Shown here in pieces: positions 1-8,210 of a DNA stretch of 64,000 bases. The stretch is from Miltoncostaea sp963770865 (lineage in GTDB: Bacteria > Actinomycetota > Thermoleophilia > Miltoncostaeales > Miltoncostaeaceae), in assembly GCA_963770865.1 (NCBI GenBank), contig CAVYRD010000012.1:186001-250000 (forward strand), written 5' to 3'. The notes beneath the pieces are model-generated. The model saw only the letters and a list, made by a program, of their open reading frames with translations, did not search any database and was not told the origin of the DNA. Positions within the stretch are counted from its first letter, which is position 1; each line of letters begins with the position of its first letter. Position numbers and translations under genes: made by a program.

Positions 1-261
1 CGCCAGCGCGCCGACGTTGACCCACTCCCAGGCCTCGCCCTGGAGCGAGTCGGCGGCCGCGAAGCCGACGACCGGGACCAGGATGGCGGCGGTCATGACG
101 CCGCCGGTGACCACCGCGACCCCGGTGAGGAACTTGGTCCGCGTGATGAAGGCGGGGTCGTCGTGGTGGTCGTGGACCGGCTCCGGCGCGTGTGCCGCCG
201 GCCCGCTGTACTGACCCCCGCGGGTGCCCCCGGCGGTCTCGTCCCCCTGGCTCTCAGCCAA
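1..261 (-). CDS. qcrA: Rieske iron-sulfur subunit of cytochrome bc complex (partial, N-terminal 87 residues)
   Basis: The visible part is the N-terminal anchor of a Rieske protein. A hydrophilic His/Asp-rich head leads into ITRTKFLTGVAVVTGG and a single membrane span ending near PVVGFAAAD, then WEWVNVGAL, which normally precedes the 2Fe-2S domain. That domain lies beyond the window edge, so the cluster ligands cannot be checked. I chose a TTG start at 259-261 because AGGGAGGTC sits just upstream and the reading frame fits the family. In the family this protein passes electrons from menaquinol to cytochrome c. A likely promoter lies about 55-80 nt upstream. Confidence 0.72.
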   Translation of the reverse strand, partial: MAESQGDETAGGTRGGQYSGPAAHAPEPVHDHHDDPAFITRTKFLTGVAVVTGGVMTAAILVPVVGFAAADSLQGEAWEWVNVGALA

Positions 262-313
262 CCCGACCTCCCTGCGATGTCGTCCAGCGGCCGGACCCCG
301 GCACGCTCGGGGG

Positions 314-342
314 ATTCAACCCGACGGGGAAGGCAGAATCAA
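314..342 (-). promoter_or_regulatory. Candidate sigma-70 type promoter for qcrA
   Basis: Read on the minus strand, TTGATT (337-342) is followed after 17 nt by TTGAAT (314-319). This is a fair match to -35/-10 boxes and lies 53 nt before the proposed qcrA start. It sits in the 151-nt gap between ubiD and qcrA, which has no gene. Confidence 0.4.
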
Positions 343-362
343 CGACACACAGACGGGCCGGA

Positions 363-382
363 CGTCCCTTTCTTCGGGGACG
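363..382 (-). terminator. Candidate hairpin terminator after ubiD
   Basis: CGTCCC (363-368) and GGGACG (377-382) form a 6-bp stem with an 8-nt loop, 30-50 nt past the ubiD stop. There is no T tract. It separates ubiD from the proposed qcrA promoter. Confidence 0.3.
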
Positions 383-412
383 GAAACCGCATCGCGCCGG
401 CCCCGCCCGGCC

Positions 413-1840
413 TCAGCCCAGGCCGTACTCGGCCCAGCGGCGGTCCACCATCGCGCGCACCTCGTCGCTCATCACGATGGCGTCCGGCCACGGCCGCACG
501 ACCCCCTCGCCCTGCCACTTGCGGGTGGCGTCGAAGCCCACCTTCGACCCGTAGGCGAAGTAGGGCGCCGCGTGGTCGAGGGCGTCCACGGGGCCCTCGA
601 CGACCATCATGTCGCGCCCCGGGTTGACGTTGGAGAAGGCCTGGAACGCCACCGCCGACACGTCCTGCACGTCCACGTCGTGGTCGACGACGATCACGCA
701 CCGGCTGAGCGAGAGCAGGCCGAGGCCCCAGATGGCGCTCATCAGCTTGCGAGCATGGCCCGGGTAGCGCTTGCGCACCGAGACGATGGCGCAGTTGTGG
801 AAGACGCCCTCCAGCGGGAGGTTCATGTCCACCAGGTCGGGCAGCGTCATGCGGATGATCGGCAGGAACAGCCGCTCGGTGGCCTTGCCCAGGAAGAAGT
901 CCTCCATCGGGGGCGGGCCGACGATCGTGGTCGAGTAGACGGCGTCGCGGCGCATCGACATGCCGGTGATGTGGAACGTCGGGTAGTCGTCCACGGGGGT
1001 GTAGAAGCCCGTGTGGTCGCCGAACGGGCCCTCGGGCCGCAGGTCGGCGGCGTCCACGTAGCCCTCGAGCACGACCTCGGCCTCGGCCGGGACCTCGAGG
1101 TTGACGGTACGGCACCTCACCATCTCGACGCTCTTGCCGCGCAGGAAGCCCGCGAAGATCATCTCGTCGATGCCGGGGGGAAGCGGCGCGGTGGCCGAGT
1201 AGGTCGTCGCCGGGTGCGAGCCGATCACGACGGCCACCGGCACGCGCCCCTGCGAGTCGCGCAGGTGGGCGGCGCCGTCCTTGTGGATCTGCCAGTGCAT
1301 CATCGCCGTGCGCCGGTCCATCTTCTGGATGCGGTACATGCCGCAGTTGCGCGCGCCGGTCACCGGGTCGCGGCTGAAGACGAGCGGCAGCGTGATGTAC
1401 GGGCCGCCGTCGTCGGGCCAGCAGGTGAGGATCGGCAGCAGGTCGAGGTCGGGCTCGTCGAGCCAGACCTCCTGGCAGGGGCCGTCCTTCACGATCCTCG
1501 AGGAGAACGAGGCGAGCTCGCGCAGCTTGCCGAGCGCCTTCATCTTGGCCACGACGCCCTGGGGCGGCTGCAGGTCCATCAGCGTCTCGATGCGGGCGCC
1601 GAGCGCGTCGAGGCTCTCGGTGCCGAGCGCCATGCACATGCGCCGGTCCGTCCCGAACTGGTTGATCAGCACCGGCAGGCGGCTGCCGGCCACGTCGGTG
1701 AACAGCAGGGCCGGGCCGCCGGCCTTGGAGACGCGGTCGGCGATCTCGGTGATCTCCAGGTGCGGGTCGACCCGCACGGTCACGCGCCGCAGTTCGCCGG
1801 CCCTCTCCAGGATCGAGATCCACTCGCGCAGGTCCTTCAC
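413..1840 (-). CDS. ubiD: UbiD family prenylated-FMN-dependent decarboxylase
   Basis: 475 residues starting at GTG (VKDLREW), the family's usual length. Conserved blocks include INQFGTDRRMCMALG near the N-terminus, a QIHKDGA region, PEGPFGDHTGFYTP, and the hallmark MEDFFLGKATERLF block followed by VFHNCAIVSV. UbiD enzymes decarboxylate aromatic or unsaturated acids with prenyl-FMN; in quinone synthesis the substrate is a polyprenyl-aromatic acid. The cofactor-making partner UbiX is not in view. The start overlaps the preceding gene's stop (GTGA), so the two are translationally coupled. The family call is firm; the substrate is inferred from the tetrapyrrole/quinone neighbourhood. Confidence 0.92.
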   Translation of the reverse strand: MKDLREWISILERAGELRRVTVRVDPHLEITEIADRVSKAGGPALLFTDVAGSRLPVLINQFGTDRRMCMALGTESLDALGARIETLMDLQPPQGVVAKMKALGKLRELASFSSRIVKDGPCQEVWLDEPDLDLLPILTCWPDDGGPYITLPLVFSRDPVTGARNCGMYRIQKMDRRTAMMHWQIHKDGAAHLRDSQGRVPVAVVIGSHPATTYSATAPLPPGIDEMIFAGFLRGKSVEMVRCRTVNLEVPAEAEVVLEGYVDAADLRPEGPFGDHTGFYTPVDDYPTFHITGMSMRRDAVYSTTIVGPPPMEDFFLGKATERLFLPIIRMTLPDLVDMNLPLEGVFHNCAIVSVRKRYPGHARKLMSAIWGLGLLSLSRCVIVVDHDVDVQDVSAVAFQAFSNVNPGRDMMVVEGPVDALDHAAPYFAYGSKVGFDATRKWQGEGVVRPWPDAIVMSDEVRAMVDRRWAEYGLG

Positions 1841-2356
1841 GCGGCCAGCGCCTCCGCGAGGCCGGGCGTCGGCGGCAGCTCGTCGGCCAGGGCCGCCATG
1901 CCGGCCACGTCGCCGCGGCGCGCGCAGCGCGTGGCGCGCGGCGACGAAGAGGGCCGTGGCCCGCTCCTCGCGCGGCCCGCGGCGGGCGGCGATGGCCGCG
2001 GTGGTGCCGCGCCACAGCGGCTCCAGTGCGTCGCGGGCGCCGGAGGCCACCAGCCCGGCGCCGAGCGCGATGAGGTCGGCCAGCGCCTCGACCACGAAGA
2101 GGTCGCCCGCGTCCGTGATGCGCACCAGGCCGTGCGCGTAGCAGTAGTCGCCGGCCAGCACCTCGCGCCCCGGGGCCGAGGGGGTCAGGTGGCGCGGGTG
2201 GCCGTGGTGCAGCAGGAAGCCCTCGAGGATCAGGTCGAGCCCGGCCGCCTGGAAGGAGCTGAGCGGCGGCGTCACGAGGGGCGCCAGCAGCGGTGCGGCG
2301 GGCGGGTCCACCAGCTCGGCGGCCAGGCCCGGCTCGGCGGAGAGGACGCCCCTCAC
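1837..2356 (-). CDS. Conserved hypothetical protein between hemL and ubiD (one frameshift)
   Basis: About 172 residues after joining two frames. GTG at 2354-2356 overlaps the hemL stop (GTGA) and the TGA at 1837-1839 overlaps the ubiD start, so the gene fills the space exactly. It is Ala/Leu-rich and helical. The block GDYCYAHGLVRI followed by a long amphipathic helix faintly recalls helical prenyl-synthase-like proteins, but no Asp-rich motif is present. A single extra base near 1906 shifts the frame; the downstream frame (RRGDVAGMAALADELPP, then stop) restores the overlap. Function unknown; the operon suggests a role in quinone or heme metabolism. Confidence 0.6.
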
Positions 2357-3618
2357 GCCGCCGCCGCCCGGGCGAGCGCCGCGCGCGCGTGGGCCAGCTC
2401 GGCGTCGCCGTGCGTCAGGCCCACGAACCACGCCTCGAACTGCGAGGGCGGCGGGTACACGCCGTCGGCCAGGAGCGCGCGGGCGAAGCGGCCGTAGGCG
2501 TCGGTGTCGCTGCGCGTGGCGCCGGCGTAGTCGCGCACCGGGCCCTCGGCGAAGAACGGGGTGAGCATCGAGCCGACCCGGTTCACCGAGACCGGCGCGC
2601 CGCTGTCGCGGACGGCCTCCTCGAGCGCCGCCCCGGCCGACTCCAGCCGGTCGTAGACGCCCTCGCGGGCGAGCTCGGCCAGCACGGCGAGCCCCGCCGC
2701 CGTGGCGAGCGGGTTCCCGGACAGCGTGCCGCCCTGGTAGCAGGGGCCCTCGGGCGCCAGCTCGCGCATGATCTCGCGCCGCCCGCCGAAGGCGCCGACC
2801 GGCAGGCCGCCCCCGATGATCTTGCCGAAGCAGGTGATGTCGGCGCGCACGCCGTAGCGCTCCTGCGCGCCGCCCCGGGCGACGCGGAAGCCGGTGATCA
2901 CCTCGTCCAGGATCAGCAGCGCGCCGGTGCGGTCGCAGGCCGCCCGCAGCGCCTCGAGGTAGCCGGGCTCGGGCGGCACGACGCCCATGTTCCCGGCCAC
3001 CGGCTCCACGATCATCGCCGCGGCGCCCTCGAGCGCGGCCTCGGCGGCGGCGGGGTCGTTGAACGGGATGATGTGCGTGCCGGCCGTCGCGCCCGCCGTG
3101 ACGCCGGCGCTTGCGGGGACGCCGAGCGTGGTGAGGCCGCTGCCGGCCTCGGCCAGCAGCCCGTCGATCGCGCCGTGGTAGCCGCCGGCCACCTTCACGA
3201 TCGTCTCGCGTCCGGTGGCCGCGCGCGCCAGGCGCAGGGCGCCCATCACGGCCTCGCTGCCCGACGAGGTCATGCGCAGCTGCTCGACGGAGGGCACCGC
3301 GTCGCACACCGCCTCGGCGAACAGCACCTCGCGCTCGGTGGGCGCCCCGTAGGACGTGCCGAGCGGCAGCGCCGCCTCCACCGCGCGCACCACGGCCTCG
3401 GCCGTGTGGCCGAGGATCGCCGGACCCCAGGTCGAGAGGAAGTTGACGTAGCGCTCGCCGTCGGCGTCCCAGACGTACGGGCCCTCGGCGCGGGCGATGA
3501 AGAGGGGGTCGCGGCCGATGGAGCGCATGGCGCGCACCGGCGAGTTGACGCCCCCCACCATGACCCTCTGCGCGCGCGCGAACAGCTCGGCGCTGCGCGC
3601 CCCCTGCGGCCCGCTCAC
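2353..3618 (-). CDS. hemL: Glutamate-1-semialdehyde 2,1-aminomutase
   Basis: 421 residues, full length. It converts glutamate-1-semialdehyde to 5-aminolevulinate in the C5 heme pathway. Visible signatures are GGVNSPVRA at the N-terminus, TSSGSEAVMGALRLARA, LILDEVITGFR, and the PLP lysine Lys266 in FGKIIGGGLPVGAFGG. It is followed by the unknown gene with a GTGA overlap and preceded by the AhbA/B-like gene with a 7-nt gap, so it belongs to the hemB operon. Product: cytosolic PLP enzyme; call is firm. Confidence 0.96.
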   Translation of the reverse strand: MSGPQGARSAELFARAQRVMVGGVNSPVRAMRSIGRDPLFIARAEGPYVWDADGERYVNFLSTWGPAILGHTAEAVVRAVEAALPLGTSYGAPTEREVLFAEAVCDAVPSVEQLRMTSSGSEAVMGALRLARAATGRETIVKVAGGYHGAIDGLLAEAGSGLTTLGVPASAGVTAGATAGTHIIPFNDPAAAEAALEGAAAMIVEPVAGNMGVVPPEPGYLEALRAACDRTGALLILDEVITGFRVARGGAQERYGVRADITCFGKIIGGGLPVGAFGGRREIMRELAPEGPCYQGGTLSGNPLATAAGLAVLAELAREGVYDRLESAGAALEEAVRDSGAPVSVNRVGSMLTPFFAEGPVRDYAGATRSDTDAYGRFARALLADGVYPPPSQFEAWFVGLTHGDAELAHARAALARAAAA

Positions 3619-3625
3619 CCGGGGC

Positions 3626-4720
3626 TCAGCGCTTCCAGCGCGGGAGCGGCGCGCCGGCGGCCGCCAGCTCCTCCCATTCGCGGTAGTCCGGGGTGTAGTA
3701 GACGAGCCGGATCTTCTTGAACTCGTAGGTGGAGTAGAGGATCGCGCGCCGGGACGGGTCCGTCAGGCCCGTGTCCTCGGCGATCGCGTCGATCGCCTCC
3801 TCGCAGGCCTCCTGCGAGCGGGCGTGGACCATCGTGAAGATGTTGTACGGCCAGTCCGGGTAGGTCGGGCGCCGGTAGCAGTGCGACACGGCCTGGAAGG
3901 CCGCCATCTTGGGGCCGATCTCGTCCAGCTGGTCCTCGTCCACCTGCCACACGGCCATGCCGTTGGCGCCGAAGCCCGCCTTGCGGTGGTTGAGGACCGC
4001 GGCGAAGCGGCGCATGTAGTGGCGGTCGACGAAGACCTGGCAGGCGTCGAGCAGCTCCTGCGGCGCCACGCCGGCCTCGGCCGCCCAGGTGTCGAACGGG
4101 CGTGACTCCACCGGCAGGTCGCGCTGCAGGACGACGATCATCGCCTTGTCGGCGTCGGTCGGCAGCACGCCGTCGCCGCGCGTCGGCGGGGGCTTGGGCG
4201 CCGCCTCCTTGGCCTCGATCGACCGGGTGCCGGTCATGTCGAGCTGGACGTTGATCTTGTAGAGCTTCAGCGTCGGCAGCATGCGCGTCGAGATGGCGCC
4301 GGACTGCTCGTGGAGGATGTTCATCGACTCCTCGAGGCCGAACCGCGACTCGGGCTCGACGGCCAGCGTGTACCAGAGGTTGAACGCGTGGGTGCGCCGG
4401 TAGTTGTGGCTCACGCCGGGGTGGCCGCCCACGAGGGCGGCGGCGTCGAAGAGCGTGTCGTCGGGGTAGCGCGCCGCCACCAGGCTGCTCTCGTAGCCGA
4501 GCGCCCGGGTGTCGAAGATCGCCGAGAGCTGGCGGATGATCTCCGCCTCCTTGAGTCGCGCGACGCGGCGAAGGACCTCCTCCTCGTCCATCCCGATGCG
4601 CCCGCCGACCTCGGCGAACGGCTCGCGGACGAAGGCGAGCCCGGCCTGGAGCTGGTTGAGCAGCTCGCGGTCGGCCTCGTCGGGCTTGTGGTGCACGCGG
4701 GTCGTGGCGGCGGTGGTCAT
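3626..4720 (-). CDS. Fused AhbA-AhbB-like (siroheme decarboxylase type) AsnC-family protein
   Basis: 364 residues with two tandem Lrp/AsnC-type halves. The first (about 15-165) has a winged-helix-like start and SHNYRRTHAFNLWYTLAV; the second (about 195-345) has FGANGMAVWQV and SHCYRRPTYPDWPYNIF. These RR-x-N-x-W/F signatures typify the AhbA/AhbB and NirDLGH siroheme decarboxylases rather than ordinary Lrp regulators. AhbAB removes two acetate carboxylates from siroheme in the alternative heme route. The position between hemB (ATGA overlap) and hemL supports a tetrapyrrole role. Automated annotation would probably call it an AsnC regulator; regulation remains the alternative. Confidence 0.75.
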   Translation of the reverse strand: MTTAATTRVHHKPDEADRELLNQLQAGLAFVREPFAEVGGRIGMDEEEVLRRVARLKEAEIIRQLSAIFDTRALGYESSLVAARYPDDTLFDAAALVGGHPGVSHNYRRTHAFNLWYTLAVEPESRFGLEESMNILHEQSGAISTRMLPTLKLYKINVQLDMTGTRSIEAKEAAPKPPPTRGDGVLPTDADKAMIVVLQRDLPVESRPFDTWAAEAGVAPQELLDACQVFVDRHYMRRFAAVLNHRKAGFGANGMAVWQVDEDQLDEIGPKMAAFQAVSHCYRRPTYPDWPYNIFTMVHARSQEACEEAIDAIAEDTGLTDPSRRAILYSTYEFKKIRLVYYTPDYREWEELAAAGAPLPRWKR

Positions 4721-5730
4721 CCCTCTCCCTCGGCGATCCAGCGGGCGGCGTCCTCGGCGTAGTACGTGATGATCAGGTCCGCGCCGGCCCGGGCGATGCC
4801 CGTGAGGACCTCCATCGCGGCGGTGCGCTCGTCCAGCCAGCCGCGCTCGGCAGCGGCCTTGATCATCGAGTACTCGCCGCTGACGTGGTAGGCGGCGAGC
4901 GGCAGGTCGGACGCGGCGCGGACGGCGGCGATCACGTCGAGGTAGGCGGCCGCGGGCTTCACCATCACCATGTCCGCGCCCTCGGCCACGTCGAGCAGCG
5001 TCTCGCGCACGGCCTCGCGGCCGTTGGCCGGGTCCATCTGGTACCCGCGGCGGTCGCCGAAGCCCGGCGCCGAGCCGGCGGCGTCGCGGAACGGGCCGTA
5101 GAAGGCCGAGGCGTACTTGGCCGAGTAGGCCATGATCGACGTCGTCTCGTGCCCCTCGGCGTCGAGCGCGGCGCGGATGGCCCCCACGCGCCCGTCCATC
5201 ATGTCGCTCGGCGCGACGATGTCGGCCCCGGCGTCGGCGTGGCTGACGGCGGTGCGGGCGAGCAGCTCGAGGCTCGCGTCGTTGTCCACCTGCCCGTCGT
5301 GCAGCACGCCGCAGTGGCCGTGGTCGGTGTAGGCGCACAGGCACACGTCCGTGACCACGACCATCTCGGGCGCCGCGTCCTTGATGGCCGCGATCGCGGT
5401 CTGGACCACGCCGCCGGCCTCGTAGGCGGAGCTGGCGGCGGCGTCCTTGCGGTCGGTGACGCCGAACAGGAGGACGGCCGGGACGCCCGCGGCGTACGCG
5501 CGGCGGGCGATCGACGCGGCCAGGTCCGGCGACACCCGGCCGTGCCCGGGGAGCGAGGGGATCGGCACCTGCGCGTCGCGTCCCTCGATGGCGAAGAGCG
5601 GCAGGATCAGCCGGTCCGGCGACAGGCGCGTCTCGCGCACCATGCGCCGCAGGGTCTCCCCGGCGCGCAGCCGGCGCATCCGCACCTGCGGGAAGCGGGC
5701 CCCCGCCGCGGTCTCCAGGCGCTCGATCAC
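4717..5730 (-). CDS. hemB: Delta-aminolevulinic acid dehydratase (porphobilinogen synthase)
   Basis: 337 residues from GTG at 5728-5730. It condenses two 5-aminolevulinates to porphobilinogen. Both active-site lysines are present: Lys205 in AYSAKYASAFYGPF and Schiff-base Lys258 in MVMVKPAAAY. The cysteine cluster DVCLCAYTDHGHCG indicates the zinc-dependent type. The same frame stays open upstream but the conserved sequence starts at VIERLE. It is first in the heme operon and its stop overlaps the next start (ATGA). A palindrome lies 5 nt before the start. Confidence 0.95.
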   Translation of the reverse strand: MIERLETAAGARFPQVRMRRLRAGETLRRMVRETRLSPDRLILPLFAIEGRDAQVPIPSLPGHGRVSPDLAASIARRAYAAGVPAVLLFGVTDRKDAAASSAYEAGGVVQTAIAAIKDAAPEMVVVTDVCLCAYTDHGHCGVLHDGQVDNDASLELLARTAVSHADAGADIVAPSDMMDGRVGAIRAALDAEGHETTSIMAYSAKYASAFYGPFRDAAGSAPGFGDRRGYQMDPANGREAVRETLLDVAEGADMVMVKPAAAYLDVIAAVRAASDLPLAAYHVSGEYSMIKAAAERGWLDERTAAMEVLTGIARAGADLIITYYAEDAARWIAEGEG

Positions 5731-5734
5731 CCGG

Positions 5735-5748
5735 GGGAGTCTACTCCC
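5735..5748. promoter_or_regulatory. Palindrome GGGAGT-CT-ACTCCC at the hemB start
   Basis: Perfect 6-bp arms with a 2-bp centre, 5 nt upstream of the hemB GTG, in the 53-nt divergent gap with the SDR gene. It could be an operator, or in mRNA it could pair with the GGGAG ribosome-binding sequence. Function not shown. Confidence 0.3.
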
Positions 5749-5783
5749 ACCCACCCTCCGGCCACCGCTGCCAGACTGCCCGC

Positions 5784-6503
5784 ATGCCCGGCCCACCTGT
5801 CCTCGTCGTGTTCGGCGCGCGCAACGTCGGGCGGGCGGTGGTGGCCGACCGCCTGGCGGCCGGCTGGCGGGCCCTCGCCGTGGCGCGCTCCGACGACACC
5901 CTCGACGCCCTGCGCGATGCCCATCCGGAGGTGGAGACCCTGCGCGGCGACGCGGGCGACCACGCCGTCGTGGCCGAGGCGCTGGCGCGGGCCGGCCGCG
6001 ACCTGGGCGGGCTCGACCTGGTGGTCAACGCGACCACCTCGGTGCCGCGCGACCACTCCTTCGGCGGCGGCCCGGTGGCCGAGGCGCCGGAGGACCGGCT
6101 CGCGTCGTGGATGGGCGGCTTCCTGCCCGCCGCCTGGGCCATCCTGCGCGGAGGCGGCGCCGCCCTGGCCGGGCGCGGCGCCGGGACGCTGGTGCAGGTG
6201 GCGGGAGGATCGGCCCGCCGCGCGATGCCCGGCCGCGGCCCATGGGCCGCGGCCCAGCAGGCCGCCCGCGCGGTGACCCTCTCGCTGGCCCAGGAGCTGC
6301 GCCCGCGCGGCGTCCACGTCGCCCTGCTCGTGGCCGACGGGGTCATCCAGACCGAGCGCAACCCGATGACCGGGCGCCCGCCCGAGGAGTCGCTGACCGC
6401 TGCGGACGTCGCGGCCGGCGTCGCCTACCTCGCCTCCCAGTCCCCGCGCGGCTGGACCCACGAGCTGGTGATCACGCCCGCCGGCGACGCCTGGACGCCC
6501 TAG
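5784..6503 (+). CDS. SDR-fold protein lacking the catalytic Tyr and Lys
   Basis: 239 residues with a Rossmann start (VVFGARNVGRAVVADRL) and a late VADGVIQTERNP segment as in short-chain dehydrogenases. Where YxxxK is expected the sequence reads WAAAQQA, so both catalytic residues are replaced. The nucleotide loop is GARNVGR rather than GxxxGxG. It is therefore probably a non-canonical SDR: a binding or sensor protein, or an enzyme with altered chemistry. It is divergent from hemB and convergent with the sigma factor; its TAG stop sits inside an inverted repeat. Confidence 0.7.
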   Translation: MPGPPVLVVFGARNVGRAVVADRLAAGWRALAVARSDDTLDALRDAHPEVETLRGDAGDHAVVAEALARAGRDLGGLDLVVNATTSVPRDHSFGGGPVAEAPEDRLASWMGGFLPAAWAILRGGGAALAGRGAGTLVQVAGGSARRAMPGRGPWAAAQQAARAVTLSLAQELRPRGVHVALLVADGVIQTERNPMTGRPPEESLTAADVAAGVAYLASQSPRGWTHELVITPAGDAWTP

Positions 6504-6518
6504 GACGGGTTCCTAGGG
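6498..6518. terminator. Bidirectional terminator candidate between SDR and sigma factor genes
   Basis: CCCTAGGA (6498-6505), loop CGGGT, TCCTAGGG (6511-6518): a perfect 8-bp stem. Both convergent stop codons (TAG at 6501-6503, and TAG on the minus strand at 6513-6515) lie within the stem arms. Confidence 0.5.
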
Positions 6519-7766
6519 GGCGGCGGCGTCGGCGCGCGCCGCGAGGAACGCGCGCTCGGACGGGTTGGCGACCAGCTCCGCCGCCCGCCGGTAGGCCTCC
6601 CGGGCGTCGGCCTCCCGGCCGAGGCGCCGCAGCATGTCGGCGCGCGCCGCGTGCAGTGGCCCGTAGCCGCGCAGGGCGTCGCCGGCGGCGAGCGCCTCCA
6701 CCTCCGCGAGCCCGGCCTCCGGCCCCCGCACCTCCGCGAGCGCGACGGCGCGGTTCAGCGCCACCACGGCCGTCGGCGCGGTGTGCATGAGGACGTCGTA
6801 GAGGGCGAGGATCTGCGGCCAGTCGGTCGAGGCGGCGTCTGGCGCCTCGGCGTGGAGCGCCGCGATCGCCGCCTGCAGCGCATAGGGACCCGGCGGGCGG
6901 CGCATCCGCAGCGCCCGCTCCACCAGGGCGGTGCCGCGCGCGATGCCCTCCCGGTCCCACAGCGCCCGGTCCTGGTCGCGCAGCAGCACCAGGCTGCCGT
7001 CCGCGGCCGTCCGCGCTGCGCGGCGGGCGTGGTGGAGCGTCATCAGGGCGAGGAGCGCGGTGGGCTCGGCCTCGTCGGGCATCAGCGCCACCAGCACCCC
7101 GGCCAGGCGGATCGCCTCGGCGGCGACGTCGTCGCGGCGCAGGGCGTCGCCGCCGGTGGCCGCGTAGCCCTCCGCGTAGGTGAGGTAGAGCACCGCGAGC
7201 ACCGCGCCGATGCGCGCGGGCAGCTCGTCGGCGGGCGGCTCGGCGACCGGGATCCGCGCGTCGCGGATCTTGCGCTTGGCCCGCGCGAGGCGCTGGGCCA
7301 CGGTCGCGTCGGGCAGCAGCAGCGCCCGGCCGATCTCAGGGACGGTCAGCCCGGCCACCAGCCGCAGGGTCAGCGGCACCTGCGCCTCCAGCGCGAGCGC
7401 CGGGTGGCAGCAGGCGAAGATCAGGCCGAGCCGCTCGTCGGGGATCGGGGCGTCGGCGGCGATGTGCTCGAGCGGGTCGGGCGTGGCGCCCTCCAGGGCC
7501 CGCGCGCGCGCCTCCTCCGAGCCGGCGCGGGTGCGCTCGGCCCGCAGCACGTCGATGGCGCGGTTGCGGGCGGTCGTGATGATCCATGCGCCGGGGCGCG
7601 ATGGGACCCCGTCGCGCGGCCAGCGCCGCAGCGCGGAGACGAACGCCTCCTGGAGCGCGTCCTCGGCGCGGTCGATGTCGCCGAGGATGCGCGCCAGCAC
7701 GGCCATCGCGCGCCCGTACTCCTCCCGGAAGACCCGGGAGACGGTCTCCAGGTCGTCCCCGCTCAG
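6513..7766 (-). CDS. ECF-type RNA polymerase sigma factor with long C-terminal domain
   Basis: 417 residues. Region 2 is seen in EEYGRAMAVLARILGDIDRAEDALQEAF and region 4 in a helix-turn-helix around LTVPEIGRALLLPDATVAQRL, followed by a ~220-residue helical extension (LYLTYAEGYAAT...). This is the SigJ/ECF-like family normally paired with a YCII gene, as here. No ATG, GTG or TTG precedes the conserved start; the frame opens at CTG (7764-7766) inside CTGA, overlapping the YCII stop. I infer a CTG start with translational coupling. The alternative ATG (MAVLARIL) would delete part of region 2. Confidence 0.85.
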   Translation of the reverse strand: MSGDDLETVSRVFREEYGRAMAVLARILGDIDRAEDALQEAFVSALRRWPRDGVPSRPGAWIITTARNRAIDVLRAERTRAGSEEARARALEGATPDPLEHIAADAPIPDERLGLIFACCHPALALEAQVPLTLRLVAGLTVPEIGRALLLPDATVAQRLARAKRKIRDARIPVAEPPADELPARIGAVLAVLYLTYAEGYAATGGDALRRDDVAAEAIRLAGVLVALMPDEAEPTALLALMTLHHARRAARTAADGSLVLLRDQDRALWDREGIARGTALVERALRMRRPPGPYALQAAIAALHAEAPDAASTDWPQILALYDVLMHTAPTAVVALNRAVALAEVRGPEAGLAEVEALAAGDALRGYGPLHAARADMLRRLGREADAREAYRRAAELVANPSERAFLAARADAAAP

Positions 7767-8113
7767 TCGAACTCCATGACCGGCCGCACCTCGACCGAGC
7801 CGGTGCGCGCGCCGGGGATCCGCTCTGCCGCCCTGATCGCCTGGTCGAGCGTGTCGCACTCGACCATGTAGTAGCCGCCGAGCTGCTCGTGGGTCTCGGC
7901 GAAGGGGCCGTCGCTCAGCAGGGTGCCGCCGTCGCGCACCCGCACGGTCGTGGCCGTCGCGCTCGGCTGCAGGGCGTCTCCGCCGCGCATGATGCCCTCG
8001 GCCGCGATCGCCTCGCCGAAGGCCATGTACTCGCCGGTCACGGCCTGCGCCTCCTCGGGGCTCTGGGCCGCCCAGGCCGCCTCGTCGCCGTAGATCAGGA
8101 GCAGGTATCGCAT
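7763..8113 (-). CDS. YCII-related domain protein
   Basis: 116 residues, MRYLLLIYGDEAAW start with GGGAGGGCACC upstream. The YCII fold shows ETHEQLGGYYMVECDTLDQAIRAAERIP and a C-terminal VRP-x-MEF, typical of the DGPF/YCII proteins encoded with ECF sigma factors. Such proteins are proposed to modulate or be targets of the partner sigma factor; no enzymatic activity is established. It is upstream of and overlaps the sigma gene by CTGA. Confidence 0.85.
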   Translation of the reverse strand: MRYLLLIYGDEAAWAAQSPEEAQAVTGEYMAFGEAIAAEGIMRGGDALQPSATATTVRVRDGGTLLSDGPFAETHEQLGGYYMVECDTLDQAIRAAERIPGARTGSVEVRPVMEFD

Positions 8114-8210
8114 GGTGCCCTCCCTGGTGGGGGCGGCGTCGCTCGCCGCCGTCGACAAGTAGACGGGACGCGGCCCCCGAAATCGACCGGCGCCCGGTTA
8201 CCCTCGTCCG

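Noticed and set aside
3626..4720. Ordinary Lrp/AsnC transcription regulator
   Set aside because: Two fused halves with Ahb-type RR-x-N signatures and a heme operon context fit a decarboxylase-like protein better, though regulation is not excluded.
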